From positions 1 to 52,726 of the forward strand of contig CAZIGM010000008.1 of NCBI GenBank assembly GCA_964538675.1: a DNA stretch of 52,726 nt. The letters run 5' to 3'. This document shows positions 1 to 7,277 of this stretch, in pieces; within the stretch, counting starts at the first letter, position 1; the number at the start of each line of letters is the position of its first letter. The notes under the pieces were generated by a model that made no database searches, had not been told where the DNA came from, and saw only the letters and a list, made by a program, of their open reading frames with translations. The stretch comes from CAZIGM01 sp964538675. GTDB lineage: Bacteria > Bacillota > Bacilli > Tepidibacillales > Tepidibacillaceae. A program made the translations under genes and the position numbers.

Positions 1-1
1 C

Positions 2-346
2 TATTTTTTTTTTCTTACTTTACTTTTAATATTAATAAATACTTCTTTCTTAACTGATAACTTTAGTTTAGTCGTTATAAGTGTATTACTAGTAGTGTTC
101 TATTATGATCTTCGTGGTAAAATAATGATAGGGGATAGTGGTTCAAATTTAATTGGTTTACATTTAGGAATTTGGTACAGTATCTTTGCCCCAATCTATG
201 TCGAATGGTCATTAATATTATTTTTGCTTGTATTACATATTTACACAGAGAAATATTCTTTAACTAAGCTTATTGAAAAAAACAGGTATTTATTAAGAAT
301 TGACTCATGGGGTCGACAAGATAAAGTTAGAGGAAGTGAGAAATGA
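2..346 (+). CDS. MraY/WecA-like phosphoglycosyl transferase, C-terminal part (5' truncated)
   Basis: The reading frame is open from the left edge of the window, so the N-terminus is missing; 114 residues are visible. The visible part has hydrophobic stretches on both sides of the motif IMIGDSGSN, the conserved cytoplasmic-loop signature of polyprenyl-phosphate sugar-1-phosphate transferases (MraY, TagO, WecA; glycosyltransferase family 4). It ends in a basic tail. The family moves a sugar-phosphate from a UDP-sugar to undecaprenyl phosphate at the membrane. Substrate cannot be told from this fragment. It ends 57 bp before ptb on the same strand, so it may be read through into the next operon. 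Family assignment is fairly safe from the motif; the exact product is not. Confidence 0.6.
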   Translation, partial: YFFFLTLLLILINTSFLTDNFSLVVISVLLVVFYYDLRGKIMIGDSGSNLIGLHLGIWYSIFAPIYVEWSLILFLLVLHIYTEKYSLTKLIEKNRYLLRIDSWGRQDKVRGSEK

Positions 347-403
347 GATTAATAATTATTTTAAAACTTATCTAAAATATAAGAAGTACTGAGGTGACAT
401 AGA

Positions 404-1306
404 ATGAAATCCTTTAAAGAAATGGTAGACCACACAAAGGAAAACAAAAAATTAAATATATCAGTTGCATCTGCTGGCGATGAAAGAGTATTATTAGCTG
501 TAAAAAAAGCAGTAGAGATGAATTTAGCAAATTTTAATTTAGTCGGAGATGAAAAAGTAATAAAAAAATATGCTGATAAAATTAATTTGCCATTGACTAC
601 AATAAATGTAATAGATGAACCAGATGAAATTAAGGCTTGTAGAAGAGCTGTAAAATTTGTAAGTAGCGGTGAATCCCAAATACTTATGAAGGGTTATGTA
701 CACACTGCTACATTATTAAGAGCAGTATTAGACAAAGAAGTAGGGCTACGTACTGGGAAAATCTTAAGTCATGTGGCAGTATTTGAGATTGAAGAATATA
801 AGCGTTTAATGTTATTAACTGATGGAGCAATGAATATTGCTCCAACTTTAGAAGAAAAGGTTCAAATAATAAATAATTCAGTTGAGATAGCTCAAGCATT
901 GGGTATTAAAAAGCCAAAGCTTGCTGCAATAGCAGCTGTTGAAACGGTAAATACAAAAATGCCTGCAACTACTGAGGGAGCTCTTTTGTCAAAAATGAGT
1001 GAGCGAGGACAAATCAAGAATGTTATTATTGAAGGACCATTAGCATTAGATAATGCTATTTCAGTTGAAGCAGCAAAATATAAAGGTATTTATAATGACG
1101 TTGCTGGTAAGGCGGATATCTTATTAGCTCCTAATATAGAGGTTGGTAATGCTTTATACAAATCCATGATATATTTTGCCAAGGAAAAAGTTGGTGCCGT
1201 CTTAGTAGGTACAAGTGCGCCTGTTATTGTTACTTCGCGTGCTGATACATATGAGGCGAAGTTAAATTCGATTATATTGGCTATTCTGTTAGCTGAAAAA
1301 CAATAA
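404..1306 (+). CDS. ptb: Phosphate butyryltransferase (Ptb)
   Basis: 300 residues, normal length for the phosphate acetyl/butyryltransferase family. It converts butyryl-, isobutyryl- or isovaleryl-CoA plus phosphate to the acyl phosphate and CoA. The fold is visible in the N-terminal SVASAGDERVLLAVKKA stretch, the LMKGYVHTATLLRAVL region and the C-terminal VLVGTSAPVIVTSRAD motif. The ATG is preceded by GAGGTGA at proper distance. It is first of a run that continues with leucine dehydrogenase, butyrate kinase and VOR. That context, as in the Bacillus bkd operon, points to branched-chain acyl-CoA as the physiological substrate (inference). No sigma-54 -24/-12 promoter, as drives the Bacillus bkd operon, was found upstream. 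Confidence 0.92.
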   Translation: MKSFKEMVDHTKENKKLNISVASAGDERVLLAVKKAVEMNLANFNLVGDEKVIKKYADKINLPLTTINVIDEPDEIKACRRAVKFVSSGESQILMKGYVHTATLLRAVLDKEVGLRTGKILSHVAVFEIEEYKRLMLLTDGAMNIAPTLEEKVQIINNSVEIAQALGIKKPKLAAIAAVETVNTKMPATTEGALLSKMSERGQIKNVIIEGPLALDNAISVEAAKYKGIYNDVAGKADILLAPNIEVGNALYKSMIYFAKEKVGAVLVGTSAPVIVTSRADTYEAKLNSIILAILLAEKQ

Positions 1307-1334
1307 GATTTATCTCTGATGAGGAGGAATTAAA

Positions 1335-2438
1335 ATGAAAATATTTAATTACTTAGAAGAGTATGATTACGAACAGTTAATATTTGCTCAAGATAATGAA
1401 TCAGGTTTAAAGGCGATAATTGTTATTCATGATACTACATTGGGACCAGCACTTGGCGGAACAAGAATGTGGACATATAAATCTGAAGATGATGCAATAA
1501 TTGATTCTTTACGTTTGGCTAGAGCGATGACATATAAAGCTGCAGCTGCAGGATTGAATTTAGGTGGTGGTAAAGCAGTTATTATTGGAGACCCAAGCAA
1601 GGATAAAAGTGAGGCACTATTCCGTTCCTTTGGTCGCTATATCCAAAGCTTAAATGGTAGATATATTACTGCTGAGGATGTCGGCACTTCAGTTCAAGAT
1701 ATGGACTGGGTACATCTAGAAACTGACTATGTAACAGGTATTTCACCTGTTTTTGGTAGCGGGGGAGACCCGTCACCTGCTACTGCTTATGGGACGTATA
1801 TTGGGATGAAAGCCGCTGCTAAAGTAGCTTTTGGTGATGACAGCTTAATGGGTAAAACAATTGCTGTTCAAGGAATAGGAAGCGTAGCATACAATTTATT
1901 GAAATATCTTCATGATGAGGGTGCGAATTTAATAGTTACCGATATATTTGAAGAAAAAATACGGCTGGCGGTTAAAGAATTTGGGGCAAAAACTGTTAGC
2001 GCAGATGAAATATATGGTGTTGAATGTGATATCTTTTCACCAAATGCCCTAGGTTCAATTATTAATGATGATACAATACCGCAATTTAAAGCGAAATTAA
2101 TCGCAGGTGCTGCGAATAATCAGTTACAAGAGGAGCATCATGGAGATTTATTACATGAAAAGGGTATTATATATGCCCCAGATTTTGTTATTAATGCAGG
2201 TGGATTAATAAACGTTGCTGATGAGTTAGAAATATTTAATCAAGAACGTGCCAAGAAAAAAATTGAAAAAATTTACGATAATATTTTAAAGGTATTTGAA
2301 ATTGTTGAACGCGACGGGATACCTTCTAATATAGCAGTCAATAGGTTAGCAGAAGAGAGAATTGAAAAAATGCGTAAAATACGTAGCACATTCATTAGGA
2401 ACGAAAAAAGTTCACTAACGGTATTAAAAAATAGATAG
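1335..2438 (+). CDS. bcd: Leucine dehydrogenase (branched-chain amino acid dehydrogenase)
   Basis: 367 residues, typical for NAD-dependent Leu/Val/Phe dehydrogenases. It oxidatively deaminates leucine, valine and isoleucine to 2-oxoacids. The glycine-rich GLNLGGGKAVI motif carries Lys80, the catalytic lysine of the family, and Lys68 in MTYKAA matches the substrate-carboxylate-binding lysine. A Rossmann motif, VQGIGSVAYNLL, starts the C-terminal NAD domain. A GAGGAGG ribosome site sits before the ATG. The gene lies 28 bp after ptb. It is followed by an 8-bp hairpin and a copy of repeat family A, which separates it from buk. It supplies the substrates for VOR encoded downstream. The choice of leucine over phenylalanine dehydrogenase rests on the bkd-like context. 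Confidence 0.92.
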   Translation: MKIFNYLEEYDYEQLIFAQDNESGLKAIIVIHDTTLGPALGGTRMWTYKSEDDAIIDSLRLARAMTYKAAAAGLNLGGGKAVIIGDPSKDKSEALFRSFGRYIQSLNGRYITAEDVGTSVQDMDWVHLETDYVTGISPVFGSGGDPSPATAYGTYIGMKAAAKVAFGDDSLMGKTIAVQGIGSVAYNLLKYLHDEGANLIVTDIFEEKIRLAVKEFGAKTVSADEIYGVECDIFSPNALGSIINDDTIPQFKAKLIAGAANNQLQEEHHGDLLHEKGIIYAPDFVINAGGLINVADELEIFNQERAKKKIEKIYDNILKVFEIVERDGIPSNIAVNRLAEERIEKMRKIRSTFIRNEKSSLTVLKNR

Positions 2439-2447
2439 TTAATGATA

Positions 2448-2470
2448 AAGTACTTATTAACAAAGTGCTT
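2448..2470 (+). terminator. Hairpin after leucine dehydrogenase, split from its T-tract by repeat A1
   Basis: AAGTACTT and AAGTGCTT pair over 8 bp (one G-T) around a 7-nt loop. No T-run follows directly. The next base begins repeat A1, and a run of six T occurs only after that element, from 2593. The arrangement suggests the repeat landed between stem and T-tract (inference). Confidence 0.4.
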
Positions 2471-2591
2471 CAGGCTGTTGAAAATGTCCGATTTCTTCGT
2501 TACAGTTTAAATCTTCGGTACTCACTTACGTTAAGTAAGCTCCGTTCCTCGATTTAAGCGTGCCTTGAACTAGAACATTTTCAACAGCCTG
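2471..2591 (-). repeat. Repeat family A, copy A1
   Basis: 121-bp non-coding palindromic element bounded by perfect 17-bp inverted termini (CAGGCTGTTGAAAATGT at the left, its complement at the right). The interior holds a second inverted pair around the centre. It shares most of its sequence with copies at 11797, 16369 and 48854, but lies in the opposite orientation to them. It sits between leucine dehydrogenase and buk. No open frame of note is present. Confidence 0.9.
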
Positions 2592-2624
2592 ATTTTTTAT
2601 TCTTATAAAAAATGAGGTGTTTTT

Positions 2625-3722
2625 TTGAAGAAACAATTTATTTTGTTAATTATTAATCCAGGGTCGACTTCAACAAAAATAGCTATTTATGAAAATAAAA
2701 ATCAAGTATTAGTTAAAATCTTAAAGCATAACTATGAGAATTTATTAAATTATAAAAAAGTAATAAATCAAAAACAATTTCGTAAAAATATAATATTAGA
2801 AACATTAATTGAGAACCAAATTGACATTAAAAAAATAGATGCAATTGTGGCAAGAGGCGGGCTCTTACACTCACTTTCGGGTGGAACGTATCTGATAAAC
2901 CAGCTAATGATTGATGATTTGTTAAATGCCGAATATGGAGAACATGCAGCTAATTTAGGTGCTATTATTGCAGATGAACTTGCTAAACAGTGGAATATTC
3001 CTGCATATATTGTTGATCCAGTTGTAGTTGATGAAATGTTACCAATTTCGAAGGTAACAGGTTTACCAGAGATTAAAAGGAAAAGTATTTTTCACGCATT
3101 AAATCAAAAATCTGTTGCAAGAAAAGCAGCTCAGAAAATAGGAAAAAGTTATGACATGTCCAATTTTATCGTCTGTCATATGGGTGGAGGAATAAGTGTA
3201 GGAGCACATCACTTAGGTAAAGTAGTAGATGTAAATAATGGATTTGATGGTGAAGGACCTTTCACTCCAGAAAGAAGTGGTTCTTTACCTGTTGGAGATT
3301 TAGTAGCTTTATGTTTTTCTAAGGATATGACTGAGGAAATAATTAAGAAGAAAATAGTTGGAAATGGTGGACTAGTTGCCCATTTAGGTACTAATAGTCT
3401 TATTGAGGTTGAAAAAATGATTGAAAGTGGCAATAAACATGCTGCTTTTATTTTTGATGCTTTAGTGTATTCAATTTCCAAAGAAATTGGTAAGATGAGT
3501 GTAAGCATAAAAGGTAATGTTGATGCAATAATTCTAACTGGTGGATTAGCAAATTCAAAAAAACTTGTTACTAATATTTCTAATTATGTTGACTGGATTG
3601 CACAAGTAGAAGTATATCCTGGCGAAAATGAACTAATTGCTCTTGTGGAGGGTGCTTTAAGAGTTTTTAATAAAGAAGAAGATGTAAAAACATATAATCG
3701 GGAGGGTACTTTTGTTGATTGA
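2625..3722 (+). CDS. buk: Butyrate kinase (Buk), TTG start
   Basis: 365 residues, usual for the acetokinase/butyrate kinase family. It transfers phosphate from butyryl phosphate or a branched acyl phosphate to ADP, the ATP-forming step of the pathway. The N-terminal NPGSTSTKIAIYE is the family phosphate-binding signature. The VCHMGGGISVGAH and GFDGEGPFTPERSG motifs are typical of butyrate kinases. The start is TTG at 2625, 6 nt behind GAGGTG at 2613; no nearer ATG fits. It lies just after repeat A1 and overlaps the next gene by 11 bp, suggesting translational coupling. Together with ptb it conserves energy from acyl-CoA made by VOR. Confidence 0.93.
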   Translation: MKKQFILLIINPGSTSTKIAIYENKNQVLVKILKHNYENLLNYKKVINQKQFRKNIILETLIENQIDIKKIDAIVARGGLLHSLSGGTYLINQLMIDDLLNAEYGEHAANLGAIIADELAKQWNIPAYIVDPVVVDEMLPISKVTGLPEIKRKSIFHALNQKSVARKAAQKIGKSYDMSNFIVCHMGGGISVGAHHLGKVVDVNNGFDGEGPFTPERSGSLPVGDLVALCFSKDMTEEIIKKKIVGNGGLVAHLGTNSLIEVEKMIESGNKHAAFIFDALVYSISKEIGKMSVSIKGNVDAIILTGGLANSKKLVTNISNYVDWIAQVEVYPGENELIALVEGALRVFNKEEDVKTYNREGTFVD

Positions 3723-4389
3723 AGATACAAGAATTAAAATAATTACAGGTCATTTTGGAAGTGGAAAGACGGAAATTGCAATTAATTTAAGTCTTAAGGA
3801 AAAGGAAAAAAACTCTAAGGTAGCAATTTCTGATTTAGATGTGGTTAATCCTTATTTTCGATCTAGGGATATCGTGAAAATATTAGATGAGAATGGAATC
3901 GAATTAATTGCACCTAAAGGCAAATTAAGCACCTCCGATTTGCCTTTAGTTTCAGGGGAAATTTATAGAGTAATTCATAATCCTGAATATCGTTTAATAA
4001 TCGATGTGGGTGGTGACAAGGATGGCGCCACTGCACTAGGACAATATTATAATGATCTAAATAATCTAGATTATCAAATGTATTTTGTTGTAAATATAAA
4101 TCGTCCTTATGTGAATGAAGTTAATGGTATAATTAAATCAATAAAAGAAATTGAATTAGTATCTAGACTCAAAGTAACAGCTATAATAAACAATACACAT
4201 TTAGGTGTTTATACCAATATAAATAATATTAAACATGGTAATGACATTGCTATTAAAGTTAGTGAAGAGTTGGATATTCCATTTTTGTTTACAACAATAT
4301 CTTACGAATATTATGAAAAAACAAAGGAATTTTCTTTAGACAATAGAGTATTTTATATTTCTCGTTTTATGGAGTTGCCTTGGGAATAA
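3712..4389 (+). CDS. MinD/ParA-like P-loop ATPase of the VOR operon
   Basis: 225 residues with a Walker A motif GHFGSGKT at residues 13-20, an SDLDVVNPYFRSRD motif after the second strand and LIIDVGGD as a Walker-B-like strand. This is the SIMIBI/CobQ-MinD type of nucleotide-binding protein. The Walker A lacks the deviant KGGxGK lysine of classical MinD/Mrp. It starts with TTG inside the end of buk, behind GGGAGGG, and is followed by the VOR ferredoxin subunit. I do not know its function. Position in the operon suggests a helper for the oxidoreductase, for example cluster or cofactor insertion (inference). It has no cysteine motif of its own that would hold an Fe-S cluster, unlike ApbC/Nbp35. 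Confidence 0.75.
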   Translation: MLIEDTRIKIITGHFGSGKTEIAINLSLKEKEKNSKVAISDLDVVNPYFRSRDIVKILDENGIELIAPKGKLSTSDLPLVSGEIYRVIHNPEYRLIIDVGGDKDGATALGQYYNDLNNLDYQMYFVVNINRPYVNEVNGIIKSIKEIELVSRLKVTAIINNTHLGVYTNINNIKHGNDIAIKVSEELDIPFLFTTISYEYYEKTKEFSLDNRVFYISRFMELPWE

Positions 4390-4412
4390 TTTTTAAAGGG
4401 GGAAAAGATAAT

Positions 4413-4628
4413 ATGGAACCACGAGTTGTATTTGATCAAGAACTGTGTAAAGGTTGTAGTCTATGTTTGTCAGTATGTCCGAAGAATATTATTAAATTAG
4501 CTGATAATTTAAATGCAAAGGGTTACCGTTCAGCAACAGTTATTGAACAGGATAAATGTATAAGTTGTATGGCGTGCGGTATAATTTGTCCGGATGGTGT
4601 AATAACAATTTATCGTCCTAAAAAATAA
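4413..4628 (+). CDS. VOR delta subunit: 2x[4Fe-4S] ferredoxin
   Basis: 71 residues with two clostridial-type cluster motifs, CKGCSLCLSVCP and CISCMACGIICP. This is the ferredoxin-like delta subunit of four-subunit 2-oxoacid:ferredoxin oxidoreductases; it passes electrons from the thiamine-site cluster to external ferredoxin. The start was set at ATG 4413 because AAAGGGGG lies 10 nt upstream; an in-frame ATG at 4380 would overlap the ATPase gene and has no ribosome site. It is followed after 34 bp by the alpha subunit. Order delta-alpha-beta-gamma is usual for the VOR/KOR group. Confidence 0.92.
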   Translation: MEPRVVFDQELCKGCSLCLSVCPKNIIKLADNLNAKGYRSATVIEQDKCISCMACGIICPDGVITIYRPKK

Positions 4629-4662
4629 ATATAAAAATTAAATATAGAGGGGAGAGAATAAG

Positions 4663-5724
4663 ATGGCAAAAGTATTGATGAAAGGCAATGAAGTGATTGC
4701 TGAAGCTGCAATTCAAGCTGGATGCAAATGTTATTTTGGTTATCCAATAACACCGCAAAGTGAATTAATAGCTTATATGGCAAAACGTTTGCCTGAAGTT
4801 GATGGAATGTTTCTCCAAGCTGAAAGTGAAATTGCTGCTATTAATATGGTTTATGGAGCTTCAAGCGCTGGAGTTAGAGTAATGACATCATCTTCTAGTC
4901 CTGGAATTAGTTTAAAACAAGAAGGAATATCTTACTTAGTTGGTTCTGAATTACCATCAGTTATTATTAATATAATGAGAGGTGGTCCTGGATTGGGAGG
5001 GATTCAACCATCCCAAGCTGACTACTTTCAAGCTACCAAGGGTGGGGGACATGGAGATTATCAAATCCCTGTTTTTGCTCCAGCAACACTTCAAGAAATC
5101 GTTGAGTTAACATACCTATCATTTGATATAGCAGATATTTATCGTACGCCAGTATATATATTGGGAGACGGAATGCTTGGACAAATGATGGAGCCTGTTG
5201 AATTTATAAAAAGAGAAGAACGAGAATTGCCAGCAAAAAATTGGGCTACTACTGGTACTCGTGGGGATGGTGGTCCTAAAATAGTCAATTCCTTGCGTTT
5301 AGATCCTAATGATTTAGAAGATCATAATACTCATTTGCAAGAGAAATATAAATCAATAAAAGAAAATGAAGTTAGGTATGAGAACTATTTAACTGAGGAT
5401 GCGGAATATGTAATTGTTGCTTTTGGAACAGTTTCGAGAATAGCAAAAACAGCTATAAGAAAGGCGCGTGAACAAGGAATTAAGGTTGGAATGATTCGTC
5501 CGATTTCATTGTGGCCTTTTCCTGAAAAACCTTTTCAAGAAACTAGAGAGAAAGTAAAAGCATATCTTGCTGTGGAAATGAATGCAGGTCAAATGGTTGA
5601 GGATGTTAGATTAGTAGTTAATGGATATAAGCCGGTTTATTTTTACGGCAGGACCGGTGGAAATATACCTTCCCAGGAAAAAATTCTAGATAAAATTATT
5701 GAAATGGCAGGGGGGGAACATTAA
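4663..5724 (+). CDS. vorB: VOR/KOR alpha subunit (3-methyl-2-oxobutanoate:ferredoxin oxidoreductase)
   Basis: 353 residues, the length of VorB/KorA proteins. The N-terminal pyrimidine-binding domain shows GYPITPQSELIAYM and the AESEIAAINMVYGAS glutamate motif; the C-terminal half is the transketolase-like domain with VAFGTVSRIAKTA and GMIRPISLWPFP. With the other subunits it oxidatively decarboxylates a 2-oxoacid to acyl-CoA and reduced ferredoxin. Neighbouring leucine dehydrogenase, ptb and buk make branched-chain 2-oxoacids the likely substrates; 2-oxoglutarate cannot be excluded from sequence alone. GAGGGGAGAG precedes the ATG. It abuts the beta subunit, sharing one base (TAATG). Confidence 0.92.
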   Translation: MAKVLMKGNEVIAEAAIQAGCKCYFGYPITPQSELIAYMAKRLPEVDGMFLQAESEIAAINMVYGASSAGVRVMTSSSSPGISLKQEGISYLVGSELPSVIINIMRGGPGLGGIQPSQADYFQATKGGGHGDYQIPVFAPATLQEIVELTYLSFDIADIYRTPVYILGDGMLGQMMEPVEFIKREERELPAKNWATTGTRGDGGPKIVNSLRLDPNDLEDHNTHLQEKYKSIKENEVRYENYLTEDAEYVIVAFGTVSRIAKTAIRKAREQGIKVGMIRPISLWPFPEKPFQETREKVKAYLAVEMNAGQMVEDVRLVVNGYKPVYFYGRTGGNIPSQEKILDKIIEMAGGEH

Positions 5725-6485
5725 TGGAAATGGAATTAGTATTTAAAAGAACAAAAGGATTAACTGACAAACCTAATACTTACTGCCCAGGCTGTACCCA
5801 TGGGATTATTCATCGTCTTGTAGGTGAGGTTTTAGAAGAAATGGATATAATTGAAGATACAGTAGGGGTTGCTTCTGTAGGATGTTCTGTTCTTTCTTAT
5901 GAATTTTTTAATTGTGATATGACTCAAGCTGCACATGGTAGAGCCCCTGCAGTTGCTACTGGGTTAAAAAGAGTTTTACCTAAGAATCGTTTTGTATTCA
6001 CATACCAAGGTGACGGAGATTTGGCCTCAATTGGGATAGCTGAGATTATTCATGCTGCAGCTCGCGGAGAAAATATTACTGTTATTTTTGTTAATAATGC
6101 AATATATGGTATGACAGGTGGTCAGATGGCACCTACTACGTTGCTTGGACAAAAAACTGCTACTTCTCCATACGGAAGAGATTCAGCTAATCAAGGTTTT
6201 CCTATGAGAATGTCTGAAATGCTTGCCACTTTAGATGGAGCGGCTTATATTGAGCGAGTGTCATCACATGATGTTCCAAGCATTATTAAAGCTAAAAAAG
6301 CAATAAGAAAAGCTTTTGAAACTCAACAAAAGGGAAATGGTTTTTCTTTTGTTGAAGTATTATCAACTTGTTCAACAAATTGGGGATTGGACCCAATGGA
6401 ATCTATGAAATGGTTAAAAGATAATATGATTCCTGTATTTCCACTTGGTGTCTATAAAGATAAAGGTGTTGAGGAGGGGAAATAG
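5724..6485 (+). CDS. VOR/KOR beta subunit (thiamine pyrophosphate-binding)
   Basis: 253 residues. The N-terminal CPGCTHG (Cys21, Cys24), Cys54 in VGCSV and Cys216 in LSTCSTNWG supply the four ligands expected for the proximal [4Fe-4S] cluster. The TPP motif runs from GDGDLASIG at residue 97 to NNAIYGMTGG near residue 124. This subunit carries the catalytic thiamine of the oxidoreductase. The start codon overlaps the alpha-subunit stop, and the gamma subunit follows after 2 bp, so the operon is tightly coupled. Confidence 0.92.
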   Translation: MEMELVFKRTKGLTDKPNTYCPGCTHGIIHRLVGEVLEEMDIIEDTVGVASVGCSVLSYEFFNCDMTQAAHGRAPAVATGLKRVLPKNRFVFTYQGDGDLASIGIAEIIHAAARGENITVIFVNNAIYGMTGGQMAPTTLLGQKTATSPYGRDSANQGFPMRMSEMLATLDGAAYIERVSSHDVPSIIKAKKAIRKAFETQQKGNGFSFVEVLSTCSTNWGLDPMESMKWLKDNMIPVFPLGVYKDKGVEEGK

Positions 6486-6487
6486 TA

Positions 6488-7027
6488 ATGTTACATGAAA
6501 TAATAATTGCTGGATTTGGTGGTCAAGGTGTTATGTCGATGGGGCAATTACTAACATATTCAGGAATGTATGAAGGTAAACATGTCTCATGGCTTCCTTC
6601 GTATGGTCCAGAGCAAAGAGGTGGAACAGCCAATTGCTCAGTTATAGTTAGTGATGAACCTATTGGATCGCCACTTATTAGCTATCCTACTATTGCAATA
6701 GTTTTAAATAAACCTTCCTTTGATAAATTTGAACCTTTAGTTGCTCCAGGAGGATTATTAATAGTAAACAGCTCATTGATAGATAAAAAATCAAAAAGAA
6801 AAGATATTACTGTTATTGAAATTCCAGCTTCACAAATAGCTATTGATATGGGGGAGCCTAAGGTCAGTAATTCGATAATACTAGGTGTCTTTTTAGAACT
6901 ATCTAAGGCTGTTTCAGTTGACTCAGTTATCGAAGCCTTAAAGAAAGTTTTACCCGAACGAAGACATAATTTAATACCAGCAAATAAAATCGCCTTAGAA
7001 AAAGGCGCTGAATTTGTCAATAATTAA
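6488..7027 (+). CDS. VOR/KOR gamma subunit
   Basis: 179 residues, one complete POR-gamma domain. The start IIIAGFGGQGVMSMGQLL and the following SYGPEQRGGTANCSVIVSD are diagnostic of gamma subunits of 2-oxoacid:ferredoxin oxidoreductases. This domain contributes to coenzyme A binding. GAGGGGAAATAGTA lies before the ATG. It closes the operon; repeat B1 follows 30 bp downstream. Confidence 0.92.
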   Translation: MLHEIIIAGFGGQGVMSMGQLLTYSGMYEGKHVSWLPSYGPEQRGGTANCSVIVSDEPIGSPLISYPTIAIVLNKPSFDKFEPLVAPGGLLIVNSSLIDKKSKRKDITVIEIPASQIAIDMGEPKVSNSIILGVFLELSKAVSVDSVIEALKKVLPERRHNLIPANKIALEKGAEFVNN

Positions 7028-7056
7028 GAAAAAAATTTAACTAATGCTTATTACCT

Positions 7057-7170
7057 ACTTATCCTAAATTCATTTTCCCCCACTAAACATAGCACGACTT
7101 AATGCATTAGCATTATAGAGTGACTTGAGCACTTTGTGTGTAAGTGGGGGCCTTATCATATCGGGATTAA
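7057..7170 (+). repeat. Repeat family B, copy B1
   Basis: Non-coding element of about 114 bp. It shares ACTTATCCTAAATTCATT with B2 and a core TAGCACGACTT...GTGACTTG with B2 (inverted there) and B3. CTTTGTGTGTAAGTG and the right end CTTATCATATC also recur. CCCCCACT near the left pairs with AGTGGGGG near the right, enclosing an AATGC-ATTA-GCATT hairpin, so the transcript would fold strongly. It occupies most of the 250-bp gap between the VOR operon and lpdA; a run of eight T follows at 7179 and could end transcription. Confidence 0.75.
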
Positions 7171-7277
7171 CTGAGTGGGTTTTTTTTGTTATATAATACT
7201 AAATTGCTTGAATAGATAATATTGCTTTTATACAATAATAGTAATTAAGAAAGATATTTTTTGGAAGGACGATAAAT

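Noticed and set aside
346..403. Possible sigma-54 promoter before ptb, as in the Bacillus bkd operon
   Set aside because: No TGGCAC-N5-TTGCA-like sequence is present before ptb, and no BkdR-type activator gene is in the window.
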